A program made the position numbers and the translations under genes. Source: Dipteris shenzhenensis (lineage: Eukaryota > Polypodiophyta > Polypodiopsida > Gleicheniales). Taken from it: 64,000 nucleotides of DNA. Positions within the stretch are counted from its first letter, which is position 1; the number at the start of each line of letters is the position of its first letter. The stretch lies in assembly GCA_047967505.1 (NCBI GenBank), contig CM106539.1; one strand, given 5' to 3'. Under the pieces are notes generated by a model, which was not told the DNA's origin, did not search any database, and saw nothing but the letters and a program-made list of their open reading frames with translations. This document shows, piece after piece, positions 10,192 to 20,177 of the stretch.

Positions 10192-13008
10192 ATGTCTTTC
10201 TCAGTTTTCATTCGCTTTGGAGAACACGAATCATTGACCATTCGTTTTGACACTCCTTTCCTGGAGGTTTAATTGGTGGAGCTTAAGGAACACTTTCACA
10301 TTGAGAACGAGGACATTGAGCTACATCAAGAAATTGGAATAGATGAGCTTGCCATTGTACTTCTAGTGGTGAACTTAGAGGATGGTCAGAAAGGGTTCAA
10401 GATTAGTGGTAGCCAACAATCAACGTTAAGAGTTCACATGCCCTATAAAAGAGGTACTCATAGTGACTTTATGAATCATGAACTAAATAGTGTGGTTTCA
10501 CTGATAGAGAGGATGCCTTTGAATAGTTCTCTTCATATTGCACTCAAATCTGCAGTTCAGATGGAGAAGGTTACTGAGCTTCCTCTAACTTACGATGGAT
10601 ATATTGTCTTTAAACTTCCACCTATGCCTAAGTGTTCACCAATGTCTGGAATGGAACAGAATGCTAATGGTCATGTTTGGACAAAATATTCCACATGTTC
10701 GCAAGACTGCTTCAATGGTGTTGTGAGAATGAGTAGATGTTCAGGTTATTTGAGATGTTGTAATTTGGATTGTCCTTTCCTTGAACGAATGGGAGTTTTA
10801 AATGATACACAATGGAAAGGAAAGCTTAGGAGACCTCCTCTACCTGGTCCCATTGATCTAGCCTTGGGGTCACTTGTGTGCAAGCATTGTGATGCAATAC
10901 CAGAGTGTGTTTACCTATGCAGTGCTATTATATATTATTGCTTTCCCCATGAACGAGTGAAGACAACGAGATGCGCAGTGCATGTGGGTTTCCATGACCA
11001 TCCAATTGAAAAAGGTAGAAGTTGAGCAAAGGAAATGCAAGAAGAGGATCTCATTTCAATGCATGTTAGGTTGAATGGAAATTCATCTTGCAAAAATATC
11101 GAGGTGTCTGTGGCACAAGACCTTGTGATGGAGATGATGCTAGCAAAGGATGGGGTTGTTGTGGAGCCGCTAGATGATCAAAAGTTCAAAGAAGTACTTG
11201 AAACCATTACACCAATGACCCAGAGAAGGAGGCTTCAGAGAGTGGTGCAGAGTGCAAGAAGTGAGGCTAGAGGAGGGGATGGTGGAATGGATTCAATACT
11301 TGATTTAAAGAGGAGATGCAAATATCCATACCTACAAAGTATCTTATTTCTTGAACAATTGCAAGATGAAAAACAACCACATATCTTCAAAATGTCAACC
11401 ATTGGTCTAGGATCAGGAGTTGATCTAGTGAATCGCATGCGGCCTACTAGTGGAAGCTTGGGATCACAATGGGTTCATTTTGACCATGTGCATCGAGTGA
11501 GGGGATGGTCAACAATGGGTGCTCATTTGTATGACCCATTCATAAGGGAACTATTAACTATAGCAATATGTGAATTCAAGGTGGAGGATAACCATGCTCA
11601 AGTTCGATTCTGGGAGCTACTGAAAAATACAATGGAGAAGAATGGTTTTAAAAAGCTTGAATTCCATGGATTCATGGCAGATGGAGCAAGAGAAAATTGG
11701 CTGGCTGCCCACACTGTTTACAATGGTGGACCTGAAAATGTGATGGATGGTAGAGAAAGAACTTGTGTTTTCCATTGGGAGATAAGCATGGTTGAGCACA
11801 CCAGATGATGCATTAAGCCACAATTTCAGAAGGAGAATAAAGTTCAATGTCGGAAGTGGAGAGAGGCAACAACTTCAACTTCTACAGACCGATGCAAACA
11901 AACATTGAATTTGTATTGGTTCTCGATTCATGTGAAGGAGGGTGAGCTACCAACATTGCTTACGTGGCTTGCTTGGTGGGATGTTAGAGTCAACCAGTGG
12001 GGGGGAATGCTCTTGCAGTAAGAAGAGCACTCTGGATTTGTTCCTACAATGAACCTATTTTAGCATGAGAGCAGCACATGGATATGCAAAACACATAACA
12101 TTGTATGATGCTTGTGCAGCAGATCTTACAATGAGTGTCCTTCAGAGTGCCCACTACAATGCCTTTATGAATGGAAGACACTTGGGTACGGACCAAATTT
12201 GGATGCTCTCTGGCGAAGAATACTTGATGGTAGTGGGTTTGGTAAAGGGGATAGAAATAGGCTTGTGGATTTATCACACATAGTGATTGAAGAGGCTGGG
12301 ATACAATCTCCTGAGATGAATAGGCCAATAACAGAACTGGTGAGCATAAGAAGAAAGAGGGGTTCAAAATGTTCAACATCAGTCCATGCAAATGATAGTC
12401 ATCGACTAGAATACATGACAGTGACAACAAGGAGAGTGATAGGAAAAAGAAGACAAATTGATTCTAAAAGTCCATCACAAGACGTGGTTTATAGAGAGAT
12501 AGATATTCATGAAGCCAATTGGGCGATCAGGAGAACTGAACCACATAGCATTGTCACATGCTTTGGCTACTTGGCAGAGAGTCGGAGACGATGTGGGGCA
12601 CTAATCAATTCACTTGGTAGAAGTGCAAGTTATGGTGTGCCAGCCCCTTGTTTGAAGGGAAGAAGGCAACATTCTCATGGAGTGACAGAGCAGTTTTTAT
12701 GGTTTTGTAATACTTCTGTCATCCATACATGGAATGTGGATAAATCCATTCAAGGTGTTCCTGGGGTCTCTCCAGGTGTATGGAAGGTTGTAAGTGGGAC
12801 ATCAATGATTGTAGATGAGAGGAGTGCCCTTGTAAGGGCAGGGTTCATATTTAATAGTGATGATTCTATTAGTGTGATGGGACCTCCTTATGCACAGCAG
12901 ATCCATACACCTAGCCATGTGCGCCCTTCTCATCGTGATGGAAAGCTTGTTTCATGGAGAAGTAAGTTGAATAAAGATATCAAGGAAAGGATACACAAGG
13001 TTTGCTGA
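10192..13008 (+). pseudogene. MULE-like DDE transposase, broken
   Basis: The frame opens at ATG 10192 (MSFSVFIRFGEHESLTIRF), which looks like a small beta-grasp start. A Cys/His-rich zinc-binding region follows at about 10710-11020 (CSQDCF, CCNLDCPF, CKHC, YYCFPH, CAVHVGFHDH), of the FLYWCH type seen in front of MULE transposase domains. The catalytic-like region (about 11490-12000) has YDPFIRELLTIAICEFKVED, FHGFMADGARENW, RERTCVFHW and later VNQWGG. Lesions: TAA at 10270, TGA at 11023, TGA at 11809, a frame change near 12015-12065, and another near 12180 where MNGRHLG passes to YGPNLDALWRR. The broken frame would encode about 930 residues. It is the probable source of mobility for E1-type elements, but this copy is inactive. 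It could instead be a neighbouring DDE family; MULE fits best given the 9-bp target duplication. Confidence 0.6.
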
Positions 13009-14170
13009 GTTCTAAGCTAAACTGATAATCTAAAACATTCAGAAGCACACTCTCAAAGCTCTCAGGAGACTCCAGTAGGCAGCTCCGAGGACATATCCAA
13101 GAGTTGTGGCACCTCTCCGATAAGAAGCGAAGATGTCATGTATCTGTAGCTCTCGAGCTGTCTCCTGACGTGGTGGGGGTCGTGGTCTCCGGGACCTGTG
13201 TATCCAATGGGCAGCATTAAGGGTGACACCTCGGGTTGGTCGCCGGTCTCCTCTGAGTAAAGCAGCGATGGGCTGAACCTCTACTATGCGTGCTCCGGTC
13301 CTCCTCTGTGGCTCCCTATCCTCTGCTCAAAGGTCGAGGGAGTCTCAGTCGGTCGCCCCGCTCGATTCCGAACTCCGCTGCCCCTGCAGCTCTCACCAGA
13401 TCTCAAGGCGAATGGTGCAGCGTGGTCCTTCCTCTGCTCTCTGCATCGACGACGCCTTCCTCCAAACGACCATGGCGATGCATCCCGTGACCTCCACCGA
13501 CCTCCGTTCGGGCTACCTTTTCGTAGGCTCCTTCTGTCGGCCAAGAGTGAACTCTGGCTCGAAGGACAGTGGCTAGCTTCACCTGTAGACCACAAACTCG
13601 TCGAAGGGGAGGGGGAACGAACAATGCAATACAGAGACCTTCATTTGAAGAAAACCAAAACGACGCCCAGCTCTTGGTATTCAAAAAGAAGGAGGCCCTG
13701 TGGTCAAAACGCCACAGGGTAGATTACATTGCTCTCAAAAGATGAGGAAAAAGCTCACACTCTCAGGATTACAAGAGCTCCTAGCTCTACATGATCTCCA
13801 GCTCTGGTCTTCACCATTCTCTGGTCTGAACCTTCTTTTTGACCCCCGCGTGTGTGAGCGATTTTGTATTTTTGGAGGGAGTCTTCCTCCTTGGCTCCAA
13901 CGTCCAGCCGCCTTCTTCAAGGCTTCATTTCCTCCATGGTACCTTCTTCCCAACAGTTACCTTGGGAGACAATCAATTCAAAATCCTTCTGTTTGAATTG
14001 AGCCCCCTCAAGGCTAACGGTTGGAGTTCACCTCACCATGGGCTACTCCCCTAGGTTAGGTTCAAGGTTGTCAAGGATGGTCATCCCCTTGAACCACAAG
14101 AGGTAAGGATGTCGAGTCCATGGATAAAAGAGGGGCGCGGACTGAGGTTCAGTCCCTTGTCAACGGGCCA
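13009..14170. other. region after the transposase, probably G3 LTR
   Basis: No convincing protein. Its right side is likely the 3' LTR of the minus-strand gypsy element G3: on the minus strand a purine run (14181-14212) is followed by TGTAGCGGGTGG, as expected for a polypurine tract followed by the start of an LTR at 14179. I could not find the other end of the LTR or a second copy. Confidence 0.35.
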
Positions 14171-14179
14171 CCCGCTACA

Positions 14180-14212
14180 TTCCCCCCCTCTTTCTCTTGC
14201 TCTCTCGCTTCT
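14180..14212 (-). other. candidate polypurine tract of G3
   Basis: On the minus strand this is a long A/G run ending in AGGGGGGGA, directly before TGTAGCGGG. Position after the integrase end suits second-strand priming of a gypsy element. Confidence 0.4.
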
Positions 14213-14432
14213 TTGGAAAGGGGTGTGATTCATTGTAGCCGCGCACGATGTCCACGAACCGCCATAGAGAAGGTTCCGTCCTCCATGAGTCTTCACTTGA
14301 AGGCTGCCCCTTCCAGTGACAATGGTACAACCTGTTAGGCCCGAACTGATTCAGTCTATCTCAGTGTGCCATGATGCTCTCAAGGTCTTCACCCTCTCCT
14401 CGATCCATCACTAGAGCCGGACCTCTATTCCT

Positions 14433-14702
14433 CTACTCATGGTCTGGATCATCATCTTCTTGAGCACCTTTCAACATAGAGACGTGAAAGGTGGGATGAA
14501 TATGTAGATGGGGAGGAAGTCGTAGACGGTAAGCCAACTTGCCTACCCTCTCAAGGATCTCGTATGGTCCGTCGTACCTGCGCGCAAGACGATCCATGAT
14601 CTCCTTTGGCATGCTGAACTGCTCGGGGTTTAGTCTGAGGTAGACCTTCTCGCCAACCTCGTACTCTACATGCCTCCTCTTCCGGTCTGCAAACTTTTTC
14701 AT
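14433..14702 (-). pseudogene. integrase C-terminal region (G3)
   Basis: Eighty-nine residues: basic start KKFADRKRRHVEYEVGEKVY, then LARRYDGPYEILERVGKLAY and the HPTFHVSMLK motif typical of gypsy integrase C-termini. The frame ends shortly after in acidic residues without a chromodomain. Confidence 0.8.
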
Positions 14703-14848
14703 CCTGTCTTGAGCTTTACCCAGCTGCTCCCGGGCAATCTTAAGCCTGTTTATCCACTCCTCGTGGAAGGCTCCTCCTGCTGGAGCTACTCCTCCTGCAG
14801 TTGATAGTACAGCTGCTTCCCCTGGAGCTAATGGTTGATACCCATAAG

Positions 14849-15661
14849 CTAACTCGAAGGGGGAAAATCCCTAGAGGAATGCTGCCAGCTGTTGTAGCAG
14901 AATTCTGCTGCATCCAGATGCACATACCAATCAGTCTGGTCTCCCTGAACATAGTGTCTGAGAAAATCCTCCACAAATTGGTTGGTCCTCTCAGTTTGTC
15001 CCTCAGACTGAGGATGGTACGAGCTGCTAAATGCAAGCTTCATTCCGCACATGGCAAACAGTGTGCTCCAGAAACTGCCAGTAAACCGCCCGTCTCTGTC
15101 AGACATTATTTCCCTTGGTAGACCATGGTGTTTCACCACAAACTTGAAGAAGAGCTTTGCTATTGCTGGGGCATCCAGTGTACCCGTGTATGGGATGAAA
15201 TGGGCCAGCTTAGTGAGTCTACATACCACCACAAAGATGCCCGTATGTCCCCCACTGTTCGGTAGACATGTGATGAAGTCCATGGAGGCACTCTCCCATG
15301 GTTTTGTCGGGATGTCGAGTGGTTGAAGTAGCCCTGCTGGCTTCATCCTTTCAGCTTTGTCCTGTCCACAAATGTGGCATGTCCTTACATAGGCATCCGC
15401 ATCTCTTTCCATCAAGGGCCACCAGAAATTCCTTGAGAGTAACTCAAGAGTCTTTTGCTGTCCCGGATGGCCTGCCCACTGTGGCTCATGATGCTCCTGG
15501 ATCATCCTCTTTCTCAAGCCTCTTATGCATGGAATATACACTCTCCGTTGTTTGAAATAAATGATCACGTCATGTACCTCTATGTGTGGCCTCTTCGCAT
15601 CAGCCCCGAGTAGCTTTTTAGCAAGCTCATCCTCTCCATACCCTGCTTTGATCTCCTCCAA
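14849..15661 (-). pseudogene. integrase catalytic core (G3)
   Basis: The 270-residue frame has an HHCC zinc-binding N-terminus (HHEPQWAGHPG...CHICGQ) and the three catalytic acids of the DDE core: Asp in SMDFITCLP, Asp in IMSDRDGRFTG and Glu in YHPQSEGQTERTNQ. The catalytic set is intact, but the frame is separated from the C-terminal region by a break near 14720-14850. It inserts retroelement cDNA in its family; here it is part of a decayed copy. Confidence 0.85.
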
Positions 15662-15706
15662 AACTGTGGATCCCTGCAGAATATGAACTGCAGCTAGATA
15701 GGGAAC

Positions 15707-16018
15707 TCAGGAGAGGGCATCAGCTACTATATTCTCCTTACAGGGCTTATACTTGATGTCGAAGTCGAAATTTGCCAGAAAATCCTGCCACCTAGCTTGT
15801 TTGGGGGATAGCTTGGGTTGAGTCACAAAGTAAGATGTTGTGACATTATCTGTGAAAATAGTAAACTTGCTGCCTAGCAGATAGTGCTTCCAAGCTCTCA
15901 AACAATGAACTACTGCTGTCATCTCCTTGTCATGAGTGGGGTAGCGGGTTTCTCTATCAATCAGCTTCCGACTCTCGAAAGCTATGGGGTGCCCATCTTG
16001 AAGGAGTACTCCTCCCAT
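15707..16018 (-). pseudogene. RNase H region (G3)
   Basis: One hundred and three residues from MGGVLLQDGHPIAFESRKLI through HYLLGSKFTIFTDNVTTSYF to KENIVADALS, the standard gypsy RNase H order. The usual TDH...L has become TDNVTT. It ends at ADALS, where the integrase linker begins. Confidence 0.85.
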
Positions 16019-16111
16019 AGCAAAATCAGATGCATCTGTCTATACCTCAAAGGGCCTCTCAAAGTTAGGAAGAGCTAGGACGGGCTGGCTGCTCATGGCT
16101 TCCTTCAGTTT

Positions 16112-16881
16112 CTAAAAAGCACCTTCATGCTTGGGACCCCACTTCCACGGTGTATCCTTACGGGTGAGATTAGTGAGGGGGGCTGTAATCTCACTGTACA
16201 TGTCAATGAAAGACCGGTAGAATGAGGCCAATCCATTGAAGGCCCGCACATCATGTACACCCTTCGGGGTAGGCCAGTCTACTATTGCTTTCACCTTGCT
16301 CTCATCCATCATGAGTTTACCTTGGGTCACCTTGAATCCCAAAAAGTGGATGGTCTCCTTGGCAAAGTCACACTTGCTCTCTTTCAGAAACAGCCTGTTT
16401 GCTCTCAGCCTGTCAAACACCTCTCTTAAATGCCTTACATGCTCTTTGAGAGTCTTGGAGTAGATAAGAATATCATCCAAATACACGACAATGCATTCAT
16501 CTAGGAGATCCTTGAAAATACCATTCATGAGTGTCGTGAAGGTTGCTGGGCATTGGTTAACCCGAAGGTCAGAACCTTCCAATCAAATGACCCATACTTG
16601 GTTCTCATGGTGGTTTTCTCCACATCAGCTTCTGCAATTCTGATCTGATGGTACCCTGATCTGAGATCTATCTTTGAAAAGTACCTTGCATGTACTAGAG
16701 AGTCGAACAACTCCCGCATGTTGGGAAGGGGGTACCGGTTCTTGATGGTGACTTTGTTGAGAGCCTGGTAATCTACACTTGGATAGCGTGCAACGACCGC
16801 ACAAGGCCGCACCTTAGCAATAAATGCTCTTGTATAGTCGGAAACCTTAGCAATGGACCTTAGAGACAAAGGGGAAGGCAA
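16112..16881 (-). pseudogene. reverse transcriptase (G3), two overlapping frames
   Basis: The first frame (16525-16881) has [33 protein letters not shown] and FGLTNAQ. The second (16112-16582) has the palm VVYLDDILIYS, FLGFKVTQGKL and the thumb WPTPKGVHDVRAFNGLASFY. A frame change near 16540-16570 separates them at the conserved TNAPATF block. The YLDD active site is intact. The N-terminus is truncated shortly before VDYQALNK. Confidence 0.85.
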
Positions 16882-17289
16882 AAAGACAAGAAAAATCCAA
16901 TGCAGGAGGGGCTGCCACGTGGCCCCCTCATTAATGCTCTACCCCACCACAACCAATGAAAGAGTTGGTTTGCCCCCACATTAAAGTCATAACCCCTCTT
17001 AACCAATGAATAATTGGCTTTCCTTGGCCCAACTTTTGGACCCCTCTTAGCCTTGCCTCGCCTTGCCCTAGCACTTGGGCCCAGTGGGTGCCCTAGAAAT
17101 CGAAATCAGGACTTCCAGGAAGTTGACGCTTCCTCTAGGCCAGTCCGCGCGGCCAGTAGGAAATTCTAGGAAGTAGACACTTTCTCTACGCCAATCCCTC
17201 GCAGCCAAAAATCCATGGGTGTAGCCACGAGTTTAGATGCACATGAAATTCACGTCCCCGTAATAGCACCGGTGAGCAGTCCAACACAG
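16882..17289. other. junction region between G3 pol and plus-strand gag
   Basis: About 400 bp with no coding signal I can support. It contains two imperfect copies of 'AACCAATGAA.GA.TTGG.TT' (about 16950-17025) and 'GGAAGT.GACRCTT.CTCTA.GCCA' (about 17118-17205). It is probably retroelement leader or LTR remnant at the breakpoint of the proposed inversion. Confidence 0.35.
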
Positions 17290-18590
17290 GGGGGGAGGGT
17301 TCAATGCCTCCACCCCCACACCCACCCCCACCACAGAATCGTGCAGACACTTCCATGTCTGCAATGATAACAGTCCGAGGCTCTCTTCACCCACATGTCC
17401 CAGCTTTAGGAGATGCGGGAAGATTGTGAGCTGGCCGCCAAAGAGCGCAAAAGGCTAGCTCGAGAGGCAAAAGAAGAACACAAGAGGCAAAGAAGAACAT
17501 GATTGAGAGGCTCGAGAAGCCAAAAGGACAGCTCAGGAAGCAAAAAATGAACGCAATCGAGAGGCTTGAGAAGCCAAGGAACTTCGAGACCGTGTGGCTC
17601 AGGAGGCCAAGGAGCTCCGAGAACGTATCGCTCGAGAAGAGAAAGAAGAACGGAACCGGCAGCTTCTCATTTCTCTACTCCAACCAGCGGGGGGAGAAAG
17701 AAAGAGACTTCCACCTCCAGCCAAGCCCTCCTTTTTAGGGAAACTCAACTTCACGTGGTACAATGGTAAGAAGGAACCCTTAGTGTTGACTTCGTGGCTC
17801 AATTAGTTTGAAAGCTATTTTTCAGTGATGCCAACGAAGGACTACGAGCGGTGCATCCTAGCATCTATGCACCTGACAGGCGAGGCGGTCACTTGGTGGC
17901 TCAAGTGGCAGAAGGACCACTATGATGCAGACGAGGAGACACCTCTCTATAGCGGGACGGGTTCGTGAAAGATCTTCGATCACGATTCCTTCCATCGCAG
18001 TACCTGGACAGGCTCTAGAGTCAATTCTACAAGCTACGCTAGGGGGACACTAAGTCAGTGAATAATTATGCCGATAAATTCACGCAGGTGTTTGTACCAT
18101 TGCAGCTAGAGGAGAATCAGAAGCTGAGCAAACTCCTTCATGGGCTGCGATCAAACATCCAGTAGTACGTCCGTAGTTTTCGGCCATGGGACTATGAGTG
18201 TGCATTCAAGCTTGCTTAGAACTTTGAGCTCATGCACAAGGGTGAAGGACCCAAGCAGTTCTACAATAAGAAGCCTCCGGATTCCTTCGCCATAGATGGA
18301 GGAAAGAAGGCCAGCACGGGGTAACAGAAGAACTGGCCAGCAAAAGACAACAACGACTATGGAGGGTACTTGAATGCAGCCACCCGAATGACCTATGCCA
18401 AAGAGAACCACTGCTTCTTTTGCCATGAGCAGGGGCACGAAAAGGAGGATTGCCCGCATTTCAAAAAGCAGCAAGCCGATGGATCCAAATCCAGTGGTTA
18501 GTGGTTCTTCTACAGCTTTGACTCTGGCCAACACAATCTCAGTGGTTATAGAGGAGATCGAAGAAGATCAGTAGAAGGGCCATGTTCCAG
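17290..18590 (+). pseudogene. gypsy gag with coiled coil and zinc knuckle, many stops
   Basis: In order: a charged repetitive helix (about 17400-17690; RKRLAREAKEE, ERIAREEKEERNRQ), the capsid-like region (KLNFTWYNGKKEPLVLTSWL, GEAVTWWLKWQ, LRSRFLPSQYLDRL, KLSKLLHGLRSNIQ) and a canonical CX2CX4HX4C knuckle CFFCHEQGHEKEDC at 18412-18453. In-frame stops are TAG at 17407, 17804, 18016, 18040, 18163, 18217 and 18499, and TAA at 18322; a one-base shift lies near 17952. Most stops sit where Gln is expected. It is the gag shell protein of a gypsy element, now inactive. Confidence 0.8.
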
Positions 18591-18885
18591 TTTTGCGGAC
18601 CGATCGGCAATCAGAAAGTCCTCATCCTCGCAGATTTAGGGAGGTTCGAGGACATCATTTCTACCAAAGTTGCTCAGTGAGCCAGGTTGAGTCTCACCCC
18701 GTCTGATACCATCGTGGCATTCATAGGACAGTAGGCGGAGAGCAACAAGGTGGCCTTAGGCGCCACTCTAAAGATAGGAGGATGAGCAGTCACCTGTACT
18801 TTTAGGGTCGCACCAACTCAACCAACGGACATCATCTTGGGAGCCCAATGGTGGCACCGGTTTGAAGAATTCAAGGGCATGGAGA
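18590..18885 (+). pseudogene. retropepsin following the plus-strand gag
   Basis: Reads NQKVLILADLGRFEDIISTK, then ARLSLTPSDTIVAF and PTDIILGAQWWHRF. This matches a gypsy aspartic protease: catalytic Asp (here in ADLG rather than D-S/T-G) and the closing ILGxxW block. In-frame stops: TGA 18678, TAG 18732, TGA 18783. The frame continues without a break into the helicase-like sequence at about 18885. Confidence 0.7.
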
Positions 18886-19390
18886 ACTCCACCTTGATCG
18901 AAGATCAAAGAGCTATTTACAATAACCTTTTTGAGACAGCAACAAGGGTGCACATTGTTTGTGGTACACCTGGCTCAGGAAATGATCATGTACATAACAT
19001 ATAATCATGTTCTACACGAAAAGTCTATAGTTTTATCCGCACAACGACCAGTGTTATAGCAACATACTTGAGTCACCTCGCAACAATGATGCATCATCAG
19101 TTCTCCCTTCCAAAGAGGAACAACATGTTTTGTAGCTCACTCACCAAATCAGACGATCAATACTCAATGTTGCTCGCCGCAAACACAATCATCATTGATG
19201 AGATATCTATGATGACCTGCTAAATGATGAATCTATTGGTTTGATAGCTATGCGAGGTCTATGGCAACAATGCGTTGCATCTATTCCATTCTAAGAAATT
19301 GATTCTTATTTGGTGAGATGTAGCAGATCCCTTCAATATGCAAGTGTCAAGTCACTCTAAAAAACTATTATCGCAAATGCCATATAAGTA
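18885..19390 (+). pseudogene. PIF1-like helicase fragment
   Basis: One frame gives, in helicase order: LIEDQRAIYNNLFE (Q-motif-like), VHIVCGTPGSGNDHV (Walker A with GK changed to GN), TTTSVIATYLSHLATMMHHQFSLP (motif Ia, TGIAA...H..F type), ANTIIIDEISMM (Walker B, DEISMM) and FHSKKLILIW*DVA (motif III). This is the PIF1/RRM3 superfamily 1B signature, used in host PIF1 proteins and Helitrons. Stops include TAA at about 18999 and others near 19220 and 19320. No Helitron Rep domain is seen nearby. Whether it belonged to E1, to a Helitron or to host DNA is open. Confidence 0.65.
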
Positions 19391-19399
19391 ACTCAACCT

Positions 19400-20177
19400 T
19401 TTGGTGAATCAATAGATTCCACTACATGTAGGCCTTGATTCGGCACCTACAGGCATGAAGTACATGTCTCGCATAGGTTTAGTGGCTTCTAACAAAGAAA
19501 GGAAAATATTTTTTTTTCTAATCTCAAATTAGACTTTGCAATGAGTTGGAGCTTCTCCAATGTCACGCAAGAGTGCGCACCATCAAAGCGCAAGGCAAAC
19601 AACTTTTCCAACCAAGCCTCTCCAAGACCAGGATCTATACAATTCAACACCTATACAAAGATGACATGTCAGTCACTTAACTTCAAAATAAAGGCAACAA
19701 AGTATAGAAAATTCAATTCACACCTTTCCCATCCTATCAACAATTCTCTTTTGAATTATAGTACGCTGCTTTCCTTCTGCCTCTCCCCTTTGATCTAAAG
19801 GTAGCTTTGTAGATATTTTGTCCATTGCTTTTTTAAGCTCTGTATTGTACTCAACCTACATACATAAGTTCCAATTAGAGAAAGAAAAGGAGTGATAAAG
19901 ATGTAAGCGTCAATACAAATGCAACATTATACCTAGAAGACAAGCCTTGCCAGATAACCTCTTGTCAATGGAAACCATGGCTTCTTCCCTTTACTATCTT
20001 GAGCCCTCCAATTCTCTATTGATTTAATCTCACTCGAAGACAATGTTCTCATAAACATGTTTGTTTGTTTCTTTCCAATGGCATGACTCTTATTTTTTTA
20101 TTATAAAATTGCGTCAACTTTTACTGTTTAGGTGGATAAGTAGAGAGATATTTTTGGAGAAGATGGAGAGATAGTCA
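19400..20177. other. no recognisable gene
   Basis: AT-rich sequence between the helicase fragment and the methyltransferase-like gene. One 85-residue plus frame (19541-19798) shows no known motif. Nothing else is supportable. Confidence 0.5.

Larger units (their letters stand above)
14433..16881 (-). mobile_element. gypsy element G3: RT-RNase H-integrase, 5' part missing
   Basis: Minus-strand pol region nested in E1. RT, RNase H and integrase are present in order, broken by a few stops and frame changes. No gag or protease follows on the minus strand; a gag-protease lies next to it on the plus strand instead (17290-18880). Shared decay and adjacency suggest that one element was rearranged by inversion, but two unrelated elements remain possible. 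Confidence 0.8.

Noticed and set aside
18885-19390. Complete Helitron
   Set aside because: Only PIF1-like motifs are visible. I see no Rep/HUH motif and no recognisable Helitron ends (5' TC, 3' hairpin with CTRR) around it.
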